Assembly: GCF_029674545.1 (NCBI RefSeq)
Contig: NZ_CP121354.1
Span: 6,023,001-6,087,000 of the forward strand
Direction: 5' to 3'
Source of the DNA: Mesorhizobium sp. WSM4904
GTDB taxonomy: Bacteria > Pseudomonadota > Alphaproteobacteria > Rhizobiales > Rhizobiaceae
Length of the DNA: 64,000 nucleotides
Part shown: positions 25,738-34,355 of the stretch, one piece after another
Layout: every line of letters begins with the position of its first letter
Position numbering within the stretch: the stretch's first letter is position 1
The notes under the pieces: model-generated
The model's input: only the letters and a program-made list of their open reading frames with translations
Told to the model about the DNA's origin: nothing
The model's database searches: none
Translations under genes and position numbers: made by a program

Positions 25738-26817
25738 TCAGATGGCCGCGTTCAACGCCGCGTAGTAGCCGGCATAGTCCGGCCGCTTCTTCAGCACCGT
25801 CTCAAGATATTCCTCGAGCACGACCTTGTCCTGGACCGGATCCTTGACGATCGCGCCGACAAGGCTCGGAGCCAGGCCTTCGGCATGGAGCTTGCCGCCG
25901 TCGAACCACGCCGCCTGGCTGAGGCCGCTGATCATCGTGGCGATCGCCTCGGCGGTGGAGAGCGAGCCCGACGGCGTCTTCAGCGTCACCTTGCCGTCCG
26001 AGGTCGCGCCGGAGCGCAGTTCGCGGAAGATAGTGAGCACGCGGGCGATCTCCTCGCCGACATTTTTCGGCACCGGCAAGTCCAGCCCGCCGGCCATCTC
26101 GCCGACGCGCCTGGAGACGATTGAGACCTCTTCCGCCATATCCTCCGGCAGAGGCAACACCACGACATTGAAGCGCCGCTTCAGAGCCGAGGAGAGTTCG
26201 TTGACGCCCTTGTCGCGGTTGTTGGCCGTCGCGATGATGTTGAAGCCGCGCTGCGCGTAGATCGAGGTGTTAAGTTCCGGCACCGGCATCATTTTTTCGG
26301 ACAGCACGGTGATCAACGTGTCCTGCACGTCGGAACCCATGCGCGTCAGCTCTTCGAGGCGGCAGAGCTTGCCATCCTGCATGGCGCGATAGAGCGGCGT
26401 CGGCACCAGCGCCTCCTGGCTCGGGCCTTTTGCCAGCAGCTGGGCGTAGTTCCAGCCATAGCGGATCTGGTTCTCGTCGGTGCCGGCCGTGCATTGCACG
26501 ATCAGCGTCGAGTTCCCCATGATGGCACCGGCGAGATGTTCCGAGACCCAGGACTTCGCCGTTCCCGGCACGCCGAGCAGAAGCAGCGCCCGGTCGGTCG
26601 CGAGCGTCGCCACCGCAGTTTCCATCAGTTGGCGGCGGCCAACATATTTCGGCGTGATGAGCGTGCCGTCGCTCGCCTTGCCGCCCATCAGGTAAGTGAG
26701 GACGGCCTTTGGCGACAGGCTCCAGCCGGCAGGCTTTTGCCGATCATCGTCGCGCGCGAGCGCCTGCAGTTCGGCGGCGTAGACCTGCTCGGCCGGAAGG
26801 CGGATGGCTGCGTTCAT
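25738..26817 (-). CDS. MoxR-type AAA+ ATPase
   Basis: A 359-aa AAA+ protein with Walker A GVPGTAKS (82-89), sensor 1 ATANN (196-200) and the arginine-finger region SALKRRF (210-216). The Walker B position reads LCRLEEL (151-157): the usual Asp before the catalytic Glu is Glu. MoxR ATPases remodel or insert cofactors into partner proteins with a VWA adaptor, here encoded two genes downstream. It lies 18 nt after the DUF5691 stop and 3 nt before DUF5682. Confidence 0.9.
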   Translation of the reverse strand: MNAAIRLPAEQVYAAELQALARDDDRQKPAGWSLSPKAVLTYLMGGKASDGTLITPKYVGRRQLMETAVATLATDRALLLLGVPGTAKSWVSEHLAGAIMGNSTLIVQCTAGTDENQIRYGWNYAQLLAKGPSQEALVPTPLYRAMQDGKLCRLEELTRMGSDVQDTLITVLSEKMMPVPELNTSIYAQRGFNIIATANNRDKGVNELSSALKRRFNVVVLPLPEDMAEEVSIVSRRVGEMAGGLDLPVPKNVGEEIARVLTIFRELRSGATSDGKVTLKTPSGSLSTAEAIATMISGLSQAAWFDGGKLHAEGLAPSLVGAIVKDPVQDKVVLEEYLETVLKKRPDYAGYYAALNAAI

Positions 26818-26835
26818 GCGATCTCTCCGGGTTGA

Positions 26836-28272
26836 TCATCTGGTTGGGTTTCCGGCCAGCGCCGCGTTGAGGCGCAGCAGGCCGAGCGACGGGGAAGCCG
26901 GCGGCAGGCCGGCGGCGACGACCTCGCCGATCAATTTTTCCGCCGTCATAGGATTGGCCAGAAAGCCCAGGGTTTCGAGATGTTGCTCGGCGTTTCGTTT
27001 CGTGACGTCGTTGTCGCCCGAGACGGCGGACCGCAGCGCCGAAAGCGTCTTGCCCTTTGCTAGGTCGCTCCATTCGAGCCAGCTTGCTTCCGCGCCTTCG
27101 ACCATGTTGAGAGCGGCCAGGTTTTGCGCATCATTCAGGATCTGCCTGATCAGGACGCGCTTCCTGCCGCCATCCAAACGCAACATGAGCTGGAGGGCGA
27201 GAATCGCCAGCCTGCCGCCGGCGGCGGCAAGCAGATCCGCCAGAGAGGCCACCGCCGCGTCGCCGCCGGACACCGAGACCATTCGAACCAGAAAGAGATC
27301 GGCGCCGTCATCGACGCCGAACTGCCATGCGCCGATGAAATCAGGCTCGGTCCTGCCAAAGCGGGCGACGAGATCGCCGAAGTAACAGGTGGCGAACAAG
27401 TCGGCGCGACGTGCTTGTTGCGCCTGTGACTTGGGTTTTGTCGGCGCGTAGGTGGAGCGGCGGCGGATGAAGCCGGATTTGCCTTCCTCGATGAAAGCGG
27501 CGAGCTCAGCTGTCGGATCTTCCGACCCGCCATCCGTTGGATTGCCACGTTCCCCCAATCTTGCCAGCAGCCGGCCAGCCATTTCGCGCACCTTGCCTGA
27601 GCGGTCGGCGGACAGGCTCTTCAGAAACGGAACGTCATCGGCACTCAGGCCGAAGCGCATGAGTTCAATGAGCGCCAGCCTGACCTCCGCCGGCTCGCTT
27701 GCCCCCTTGGTCTCGATAAGAGTGCGCGCCAAGGCAGGCATGGTGCGCCGTAAATCGACCAGCGCGCTACGGCGCGCGGCGGGATAGAAATCATCCCAGG
27801 TTTCCGCCGTCAGATGCTCGCGTCGAGGCTGTTTTTCGCTGTCCGCGCCCGCCTGCCAATCGACCCAGGGGCCGTAGACGTCCGGACTTTCCTGATATGA
27901 CGCGGCGGGCATCCAATCCATCGGATGCAGCACGAAGCCGCGGCTGGCGACAAGCGTTGCCACGCGGGTCTTGAGCCTCGCATCGGCCGCGTATTTCAAT
28001 GCGGCACGCAGCAACGGCCGCAGGCGATCGGGAAGCATAGGCAGCGCAAGCACCGGCAGGGGTGGACGCCGTTTCAAGGTTTTCGGCGCCGCCGGCCGAA
28101 GCGCGACATCCAGCGCCTGGGCGGCGATCGCCAACAGCCGCCGCTCCTGCTCGTCGGGGTTGGCGGCAGCTGCAAGCTCCTTCCACTCGGCCGGTGCAAG
28201 CTCGAAACCGACGCCGCCCGAAATCCAGCCGTCGCGCAATCTTGCCAGCCCTGCCTGCTCCAGCTCGTTCAT
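26836..28272 (-). CDS. DUF5691 family protein
   Basis: A 478-aa protein that is almost wholly alpha-helical, with leucine-rich repeated helices resembling HEAT-type repeats, such as the segment around LALIELMRFGLSADDVPFL. No catalytic motif is visible, so a scaffold or peptide-binding role is plausible. The ATG at 28272 overlaps the SWIM gene stop (ATGA). DUF5691 proteins are found mainly in this kind of gene cluster. Confidence 0.8.
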   Translation of the reverse strand: MNELEQAGLARLRDGWISGGVGFELAPAEWKELAAAANPDEQERRLLAIAAQALDVALRPAAPKTLKRRPPLPVLALPMLPDRLRPLLRAALKYAADARLKTRVATLVASRGFVLHPMDWMPAASYQESPDVYGPWVDWQAGADSEKQPRREHLTAETWDDFYPAARRSALVDLRRTMPALARTLIETKGASEPAEVRLALIELMRFGLSADDVPFLKSLSADRSGKVREMAGRLLARLGERGNPTDGGSEDPTAELAAFIEEGKSGFIRRRSTYAPTKPKSQAQQARRADLFATCYFGDLVARFGRTEPDFIGAWQFGVDDGADLFLVRMVSVSGGDAAVASLADLLAAAGGRLAILALQLMLRLDGGRKRVLIRQILNDAQNLAALNMVEGAEASWLEWSDLAKGKTLSALRSAVSGDNDVTKRNAEQHLETLGFLANPMTAEKLIGEVVAAGLPPASPSLGLLRLNAALAGNPTR

Positions 28273-29669
28273 GACAGGTCGAGCCTCCCGATGCTGCTCT
28301 GCGATGCCAGGAGCTCGAGCCTGGCGCCGTTCCAGAGCGCTGCCGTCGCCGCGAGGTCGAAGCCGAGCAAAGTCTGGCTGACGGAACCCGCGACAGGCAG
28401 GGCGATGCCATGCGGATCGCTGGCCGGCTGCCACCAGGCGCCGTCCTTCTCATCCAGCGCGATGGCACCCGCCGGCAAGATGATGGGGCAGTCCGAGAGC
28501 CAGGGCGCGCCATCCTGGAACGCGGCGTAAGCGGCCAGCGGATCGCCGGTAGCGTCTTCAGCGAAAATTGGCCACGCGCCCGGCGCCGCATCGCCCAGTC
28601 GTTCCGCGACCAGCGCCCGCAGCGGATTGCGGGACGGATAGAACACCAGCCTCGCCTTGAAGCGATCCCCCGGCGCGAAGGCGCCGGAGCGCCGCCCGGC
28701 CGACGCCGGAAAGAAGTCGAGCAGCACCGCAAAGCGAGGCGTGGGGCTTTTCAGATCGAGCAGCCAGGTCGCGTGACTGACGAGGCCGTCGCGGCGACTC
28801 TCGATCTTCTCGCCGAGCACCTCCCAGTCGCTCTCGACCTGGATGGCATCCGGATTGGCAAGGATCTGGTCGCGCGTCTCCGATGTCGAGACCAAGCGCT
28901 TCAGCTCGGCATCGTCGGGCGCAGCGCGCCAGGCCTTGGCGATGAGCACCAGCTTGCCGAGCTCGCGGATCGCAGCGTCCGGCCGCTCCTCGCTGCGCAG
29001 CGCCATCAGCCGCGCCGGCAGCTCGTCGATACGACCGGCCAAAGCGGTCGCCTTCAGGTCGACAAGCCGCGCGGCGATGCGGCGACAGCGCTCGCTGCTG
29101 GCGTCGACAAATCCGGCAAGGCCAAGCCGCAGCTGGTCGGCAATCCACTGGTCGAGCTCATCGAGCGCCGCCGAAACCGCGGTTCGCGTGTCCTCAGCCC
29201 GCTTGCGCTGTGCCGCCTCACGGCGTTCGGCGGCCGCGGCGTCTTCGACCGGGGCGCTCTGCTCAGGCCGCGCGGCCTCTTCGATGCTCTTGCCTTCGGC
29301 GCGTGCTGGCGCTGCCGTTGGCGGCTGGCCCGGCTTGCGGCGGCGGCCAAGCCAGTCGTTCACCCATTCCGGCGTCTGATCGACCCGGGCGAAACTGTCT
29401 GGCGCGGTGGCGCCGATCCACATCAGCGCCAGAATGTGCTTGCACGGAAACTTGCGCGACGGACAGGTGCATTTATAACCGTGATCCGACGTATCGAATG
29501 CGACCCGGTAGGGATTCGAGCCGGAGCCCTGGCATTCGCCCCAGATCAGCGGCAGCTGTTCATGCGCTTCAAGCCGGGGCCAGTTCGACCGCTTGGTCAG
29601 CTTGGCGGCGGCGCCAAGCGAGGCCTGATCGGGGGCTAAAGCCTCGATTGTCTTCAAATCCAACTGCAA
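28269..29669 (-). CDS. SWIM zinc-finger protein, first gene of the five-gene operon
   Basis: A 466-aa protein with an N-terminal SWIM zinc finger, CxCx6CxH (Cys67, Cys69, Cys76, His78 in YKCTCPSRKFPCKH), which in other proteins binds DNA or protein. An Ala/Glu/Arg-rich, possibly coiled-coil linker (about 115-180) leads to a large C-terminal domain without recognised motifs. The frame stays open to 29753; the TTG at 29669 is proposed because GGGGAAG lies just upstream, but this start is uncertain. Confidence 0.8.
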   Translation of the reverse strand: MQLDLKTIEALAPDQASLGAAAKLTKRSNWPRLEAHEQLPLIWGECQGSGSNPYRVAFDTSDHGYKCTCPSRKFPCKHILALMWIGATAPDSFARVDQTPEWVNDWLGRRRKPGQPPTAAPARAEGKSIEEAARPEQSAPVEDAAAAERREAAQRKRAEDTRTAVSAALDELDQWIADQLRLGLAGFVDASSERCRRIAARLVDLKATALAGRIDELPARLMALRSEERPDAAIRELGKLVLIAKAWRAAPDDAELKRLVSTSETRDQILANPDAIQVESDWEVLGEKIESRRDGLVSHATWLLDLKSPTPRFAVLLDFFPASAGRRSGAFAPGDRFKARLVFYPSRNPLRALVAERLGDAAPGAWPIFAEDATGDPLAAYAAFQDGAPWLSDCPIILPAGAIALDEKDGAWWQPASDPHGIALPVAGSVSQTLLGFDLAATAALWNGARLELLASQSSIGRLDLS

Positions 29670-29789
29670 GCTGCTTCCCCATGACCCCGAAGCATGATGT
29701 CGCGACGATTGATAGCCGGTTGCGGCGCGCTGGTGTAGCTCCAGCCGCAGCAAAAATTCAGGCCTTATCTAATGTTCCGTTGCCCTGCT

Positions 29790-30083
29790 TCAGGCGGGCA
29801 CGGCGGTGTCGGCTCCGCCGAGATAGAGCCGGTGCAGTTCGTCCGGCGATTGGCGAAGATTGGCGCAGTCGCCGTCGTAGACGACGCGGCCGCGGCGCAT
29901 GACATAGGCGCGGTTGCCGATCGACAACGCAAGTGCTGCGAACTGCTCGACGAGAAGCACCGCCAGGCCATCATCGGCGAGCTTGCGCACCGCCGTCATC
30001 AGCCGCGTGACGATGACCGGCGCCAGGCCGGCCGACATCTCGTCGATCAGCAGCACCTTCGGGCGGGTGAGAAGCGCCCGCGC
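29790..30083 (-). pseudogene. livF: livF remnant (3' end of a branched-chain amino acid ABC ATPase)
   Basis: About 97 C-terminal codons of a LivF-type ATPase: RALLTRPKVLLIDEMSAGLAP (Walker B region, shown in part) through LLVEQF (H-loop) to a normal stop. Walker A and the ABC signature are missing. Homology ends abruptly at about 30083, where an IclR remnant begins on the other strand. Not functional as an ATPase. Confidence 0.82.
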
Positions 30084-30508
30084 TGACCGTCCATGTCGAA
30101 CTGTCGGCCAAGGCCAACCGGATCAATGTCGATGTCGGCCAGGTGCTGCCGCTGCACGGCACGGCGTCGGGCATCGCCTTCCTTGCCGCCTCGCGGCTGG
30201 AAGTGGTCAGCGCTTATCTCGAAAAGCCTTTGCAGGCCTTCACCGCGCATACGATGACAGGGCCGGAGACGCTGGCCAAAGCCATCGCGTTTGCAGCCGC
30301 AAGCGGCTATTCGCGCAGTTCGCAGAGCTATGAGGAAGGCGTGCACAGCATAGGCGCCGCGATCCTAGGCGCCGACGGCCAGCCGATCGGGACGCTGTCG
30401 ATCGCCTCCCCAGTCTCGCGCGTCGACGACGCGGTCGCGGCCAGCCAGGGCGAGGCGGCGGTCAGGGCGGCGCGGCTGATCTCGGCACGGCTGACCGGCG
30501 AGGCATAA
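30080..30508 (+). pseudogene. iclR-type regulator remnant (effector-binding domain only)
   Basis: About 142 codons of an IclR-family C-terminal domain: LPLHGTASGIAFLA, a central KAIAFAAASGYS and SIGAAILGADGQPIGTLSIA, ending at a normal TAA. The helix-turn-helix and about 110 N-terminal residues are gone. The 5' end abuts the 5'-truncated livF remnant head to head, as expected from one deletion through two divergent genes. Confidence 0.8.
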
Positions 30509-30542
30509 GTTCGTTTCCGCCGTTGCGGCAATGATGGTTAAA

Positions 30543-30587
30543 GCATGTCTCCCGAAAGTGGGAACCGGTTTCGGGATAAAGACATGC
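30543..30587. repeat. Short rhizobial intergenic hairpin repeat
   Basis: GCATGTCT (30543-30550) and AGACATGC (30580-30587) bracket CCCGAAAGTGGGAACCGGTT, which itself can fold. This sequence style recurs in Mesorhizobium and Rhizobium intergenic DNA. A further A-rich stretch up to 30650 contains no gene. Confidence 0.6.
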
Positions 30588-30670
30588 GTAAAATCAAAAA
30601 CCTAAAGCGCATGGAGCGAATCTGAAAGATCGCGACGCGCTTTAGGTGCTGCCGAAGCCAGACGTCGCCG

Positions 30671-31057
30671 TCAAACTACCTCCTGGTAAAATTCGATCGG
30701 GAGTCCATCGGGATCGGCGATGAAGGTAAACAACCGTCCCGTGTAGGGATCTGTTCGGATGGGTTCCACCTCAACGTCTTGCGAACGAAGCAGCTCGGCA
30801 GTTGCCTCGACCGAGGCGACCGCGAATGCAATATGTCTTAATCCACAGGCCTCGGGCCTGCTGGGCCGGCTTGGCGGATCTGGGAAACTGAACAACTCGA
30901 TCTGGATGGCGCCATGACGCAAATCGCACTTCCAAGACTGCCTCTCGGGGCGCCAGTTTTCAGCGAGAACGACGAAGCCGAGCTTGTTCGTGTAGAACAG
31001 CTTGGACCTTTCATAGTCACTGCAGATGATTGCGACATGATGGGCAGCCAGGAGCAT
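30671..31057 (-). CDS. VOC family protein (YaeR/GloA2-like)
   Basis: A 128-aa single-domain glyoxalase-fold protein with metal-ligand positions His7/His8 in AAHHVAIICSD, a central Glu in IQIELFSFPDPP and a C-terminal Glu in GLPIEFYQE. Length and the LFSFPDPP block fit the YaeR-like dioxygenase/glyoxalase subgroup. The ATG at 31057 is preferred to the TTG directly before it. The 208 bases upstream carry no gene. Reaction unknown. Confidence 0.82.
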   Translation of the reverse strand: MLLAAHHVAIICSDYERSKLFYTNKLGFVVLAENWRPERQSWKCDLRHGAIQIELFSFPDPPSRPSRPEACGLRHIAFAVASVEATAELLRSQDVEVEPIRTDPYTGRLFTFIADPDGLPIEFYQEVV

Positions 31058-31265
31058 CAAATTGGCCTCACGCAGGGTTCGTTAACGGCGACGCAGCAGA
31101 GTCGCATCGGGTATGCCTGTGGCGCAACTAGGTGCGGACACTTCATCGAGCGGCCGTAGAACGTACGGAGTCCCGGCCGCTTGCCAGGTCCTTGTCGCCC
31201 TGCCCTGAGCGCTTCCTTCGTCAACGAGCGTGAATGAATTTCTGCCGTTGCGACCCAGGCGAAGG

Positions 31266-31616
31266 TCAGGGCGCGGGATCGGTGAGGAAGGGCATGATGT
31301 CCACGCCGTCTCCTGGAAAGACGGAGAAATGCGGATGGTTCTCGAAGAGGCGGGCGGCGGCCTCGATGGTTTCGGCCTCAACGACGATGTAGCCGCAGAA
31401 GGGGTTCACGGCGCCGGCGATGCCGTCCTTGGTCACGCGCGTCGTCTTGCCGACCATGCCGCCACGATCGGGAAACGATGCGGCGTTCCTCTCCTCCCAA
31501 TCCGCCCACCGCTTCAACCCGATGGCGTCGATCGCGTCCTGCTCGGGCTTGGGCAGGCTGCGAAAGCGGGCGAGGTCTTCGGGTTTCATGGTGTAGACGG
31601 CGAGAAAGCGGGGCAT
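31266..31616 (-). CDS. YciI-like small protein
   Basis: A 116-aa protein starting MPRFLAVYTMKPED, with a ferredoxin-like alpha/beta pattern, KTTRVTKDG and GYIVVEAETIEAAARLFENHPHF-like text typical of YCII/DGPF relatives. No catalytic role is established for the family. It is monocistronic between two unrelated genes. The 188 bases from 31617 to 31804 show nothing recognisable. Confidence 0.65.
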   Translation of the reverse strand: MPRFLAVYTMKPEDLARFRSLPKPEQDAIDAIGLKRWADWEERNAASFPDRGGMVGKTTRVTKDGIAGAVNPFCGYIVVEAETIEAAARLFENHPHFSVFPGDGVDIMPFLTDPAP

Positions 31617-31804
31617 GCGGCGCGCTATATATGATGACGGAAAGGCATTCGAGCTTAGAGCCGCTACCGGCCGAAGTCACTCCGATCAGGTGCCCGCCGC
31701 CTATCTGCATCAGATCGGGACATCCGCTTCCGGAGGACGGAGGGCCGGCGGAACAGCCGAGATCGGCGTATTGCCGACGCCGCCACCGCATCGAGATAGC
31801 AGCC

Positions 31805-32458
31805 TCATCGCCCACCCGACGCGGCCGTAGCAACCGCCAATTGCGCCTCGAACGCTCGCTTGAAGGCCGGCCTCGCTTCGCCGCGGGCGACATAGGCGGC
31901 GAGGTTCGGGAATTCGTCCAGCAGCCCCGACCTGTTCAATCTGCGCAGCACCCCGACCATGACCAGGTCGCCGGCGCTGAAGGCGCCGTTGAGCCAATCG
32001 GCACCGCCGAGGCAGCGGGAGAGTTCGGCCAGCCGCTTGCGTATGCGATCCTCGACGAGGGGCAGGCGCTCGGCGTGCCACGGCGCGTCGCGCTCGATGA
32101 TCACGGCGGTTACGAGTTCCAGGATCGGCGGCTCCAGCGTGCTGAGCGCGGCGAACATCCAGGTGATGGCGCGCGCTCGGGCGTTCGCGTCCTCAGGCAG
32201 CAGGCCGGCATGGCGCTCCGCGATATGGAACACGATCGATCCAGACTCGAACAGGCAGAGATCGCCTTCCTCATAGGTCGGAATCTGGCCGAACGGATTG
32301 ACCGCAAGATGCGCGGGTTGCTTCATGGCGCCGAACGAGAGGAGACGAACGTTATAAGGCTGGCCGACTTCCTCGAGCGCCCAGCGGACACGCATGTCGC
32401 GTGCCTGCCCCCTGCCGCCGTCGGGCGAGCGTTCAAAGGCGGTGATGGTGGGGATCAT
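31805..32458 (-). CDS. Glutathione S-transferase family protein
   Basis: A 217-aa cytosolic GST. The N-terminal thioredoxin-fold half has ARDMRVRWALEEVG and the cis-Pro glutathione-binding block NPFGQIPTYEEGDLCLFES; the C-terminal half is all-helical. The ATG is at 32458, beginning MIPTITAFERSPDG. Substrate unknown. No gene is seen in the 238 bases between it and the next gene. Confidence 0.9.
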   Translation of the reverse strand: MIPTITAFERSPDGGRGQARDMRVRWALEEVGQPYNVRLLSFGAMKQPAHLAVNPFGQIPTYEEGDLCLFESGSIVFHIAERHAGLLPEDANARARAITWMFAALSTLEPPILELVTAVIIERDAPWHAERLPLVEDRIRKRLAELSRCLGGADWLNGAFSAGDLVMVGVLRRLNRSGLLDEFPNLAAYVARGEARPAFKRAFEAQLAVATAASGGR

Positions 32459-32696
32459 TGGCGGGCTCCGGGTGCATGACTGGCGAGCGGGAATGATTGC
32501 GAGCACCCAAAGGACGAACGACCGCTGCTGCTCCCGACAACTTGCCTCGTTTTCTTTGTCATGGGACTTTCCCGTCCGAGCCTTTGGCGCGCGGGTGCCG
32601 TCGGCGACCCGAAACCTTTCGCACTCATGATCCGAGCTCAACCCGGAACAGCAGCGGGAACCATGGGCCGATGAGGCTATCGACGCCGGCTCCGGA

Positions 32697-33218
32697 TCAA
32701 ACGCCGGCAATCGCCAAGAGCCAGGCCAGGATGTCGAGCAACAGGAAGAACAGCGCTATCTGCAACGCCACCCGCAGCCGCTGGATGATACGCCAGTTGC
32801 TGGCCATGTCCGCCTTGATGCGCAAGGCAAGCGCGCGGCGCATGGCCGACATCGTTGCCGGCCTGTCGCCATCGACATATTGTTCGAGCAGCTCTTCCGG
32901 GTCGAAGCGGAACGCGTATTGGTGGTAGGGCCAAAGCATGAAGACGATCAGCCCGCCGATGCCGAACAGCAGGGCCACCGCGATCCAGTCCCAAAGCCCA
33001 AGCCCATTGGAGAGGGCCGCGCCGCCGAGCAGCGAGTTCGCGAATGCGGTGGCGAAGATAAGGCTGCCGGCGCGGGTATTCATGTTCTCCACGACGCTCT
33101 GCTGATGAGTGAGACCTCTCACCGCCTCCTCGTAGATGAATGCAAGACGAGGATCGTCGTCGGCAAGACCGTTTGCGTCGGCTCCGTTGCTTTCTCCTCG
33201 ACCCGGACGTTCGGCCAT
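32697..33218 (-). CDS. Orphan membrane protein with three helices, unknown function
   Basis: A 173-aa protein: a charged soluble N-terminus and amphipathic helix (IYEEAVRGLTHQQSVVENM), two adjacent transmembrane helices (about 52-70 and 77-97), a cytoplasmic helical segment with FDPEELLEQYVDGDRP, and a C-terminal helix (about 150-172). The layout of helix then RAGSL-type TM pair then cytoplasmic helix resembles SLATT or Pycsar-type membrane effectors, but no partner gene is adjacent. The ATG has GGAGG 8 nt upstream. Confidence 0.65.
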   Translation of the reverse strand: MAERPGRGESNGADANGLADDDPRLAFIYEEAVRGLTHQQSVVENMNTRAGSLIFATAFANSLLGGAALSNGLGLWDWIAVALLFGIGGLIVFMLWPYHQYAFRFDPEELLEQYVDGDRPATMSAMRRALALRIKADMASNWRIIQRLRVALQIALFFLLLDILAWLLAIAGV

Positions 33219-33267
33219 GAAAGGTGCCTCCAGCGCGGCGAAGCTTAGCTCAAATCTTTCGCAGGCT

Positions 33268-34254
33268 TCAAACGGTCACCACGATCTTGCCGAACTGCTC
33301 GCCAGATTCGAGGAAACGATGCGCCTCGACGATTTCGTCGAACGGGAAGGTCCTCGCGATGACCGGCTTCAGCGCGCCAGCCGCGAGGCCGTCGAGAATG
33401 AAGCGCTTGGCCGCTTCCAACCGGGCCGGATCGCCGGTGATTTCGTGCACCAAGTAGCCGCGCAGCGTCAGCGTCTTGGCGAGCACCTCGAACAGCGGGA
33501 ACGGCGTCGGCTCCGGGCTCAAGCCGCCATATTCGATGAGCATGCCGCCGTGCGACATCGCCGCCGTCAGCGGCGTGAAGATCGGACCGCCGACCGCGTC
33601 GAGGACGACGCGCACGCCCTCGCGCGCGATCTCCTTCAAGCGCGCCTCCAGGTCCTCTTCCTGCAAGGCCACGGCGTGAGCGGCACCCGCATCGAGCAGA
33701 GCGCTCTTCTTGGCCGACGTCCGCGTCACGGCAATCGGCACGGCGCCGATCATTTTGGCGATCTGGATTGCAGCGAGCCCGACACTGCTCGATGCCGCGG
33801 TGATGACGACAGGCTCGCCACGACCGAGACGGCCGATATCGACCAGCGCGCCATAGGCGGTGAGATATTGCATCCATGTCGCGGCAGCGGCTTCGAAGCC
33901 GAGCGACGGCGGATGCTTGACGGTGAGATCCGCCGGAAAGGCGACGAGCTCGCCATAGGCCGGCCAGCGCGCCATCGAGCGCGGCGGGATGATGCTGACC
34001 GCGTCGCCCGGCGCAAGACCATCGACGCCGTCGCCGATCGCCTCGACGAGGCCGGCCGCTTCGAGGCCGAGGCCTGACGGCAGCGCCGGTGCCTCGATAT
34101 AGGCACCCTTGCGCATCAGGGCCTCGGCGCGGTTCAAGCCCAGCGCCTTGACGCGGATCCGCAGCTCACCCGGACCGGGCGGCGGCACCTCGACATCCTC
34201 GATGCGCAGCACGTCGGGGCCGCCGTGACGGTGAAAGCGAACAACCCTTGCCAT
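33268..34254 (-). CDS. Zinc-independent quinone oxidoreductase (MDR superfamily)
   Basis: A 328-aa NADPH-dependent reductase. The N-terminal GroES-like half has NRAEALMRKG in place of the zinc-site cysteines of alcohol dehydrogenases. The Rossmann half has AASSSVGLAAIQIAK as cofactor loop and VLDAVGGP. Such enzymes reduce quinones or enones. It is divergent from a LysR regulator with a 101-nt gap, a standard regulator-target pair. Confidence 0.87.
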   Translation of the reverse strand: MARVVRFHRHGGPDVLRIEDVEVPPPGPGELRIRVKALGLNRAEALMRKGAYIEAPALPSGLGLEAAGLVEAIGDGVDGLAPGDAVSIIPPRSMARWPAYGELVAFPADLTVKHPPSLGFEAAAATWMQYLTAYGALVDIGRLGRGEPVVITAASSSVGLAAIQIAKMIGAVPIAVTRTSAKKSALLDAGAAHAVALQEEDLEARLKEIAREGVRVVLDAVGGPIFTPLTAAMSHGGMLIEYGGLSPEPTPFPLFEVLAKTLTLRGYLVHEITGDPARLEAAKRFILDGLAAGALKPVIARTFPFDEIVEAHRFLESGEQFGKIVVTV

Positions 34255-34355
34255 CAGTGCACTCCAAATCCAATCGACGGAATGGACTATGCAGAGGCAT
34301 CCGAAGCGGATAAATCGCGCGCTAAGCAGAACAGTCGAAACGATTGGTTTTGAAT

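Noticed and set aside
22254..29669. Assignment of the MoxR-VWA cluster to the known VMAP-type ternary conflict systems.
   Set aside because: A MoxR ATPase and a VWA protein are shared, but no VMAP protein, effector-associated domain or protease-like effector was recognised; DUF5682, DUF5691 and SWIM proteins make a different set.
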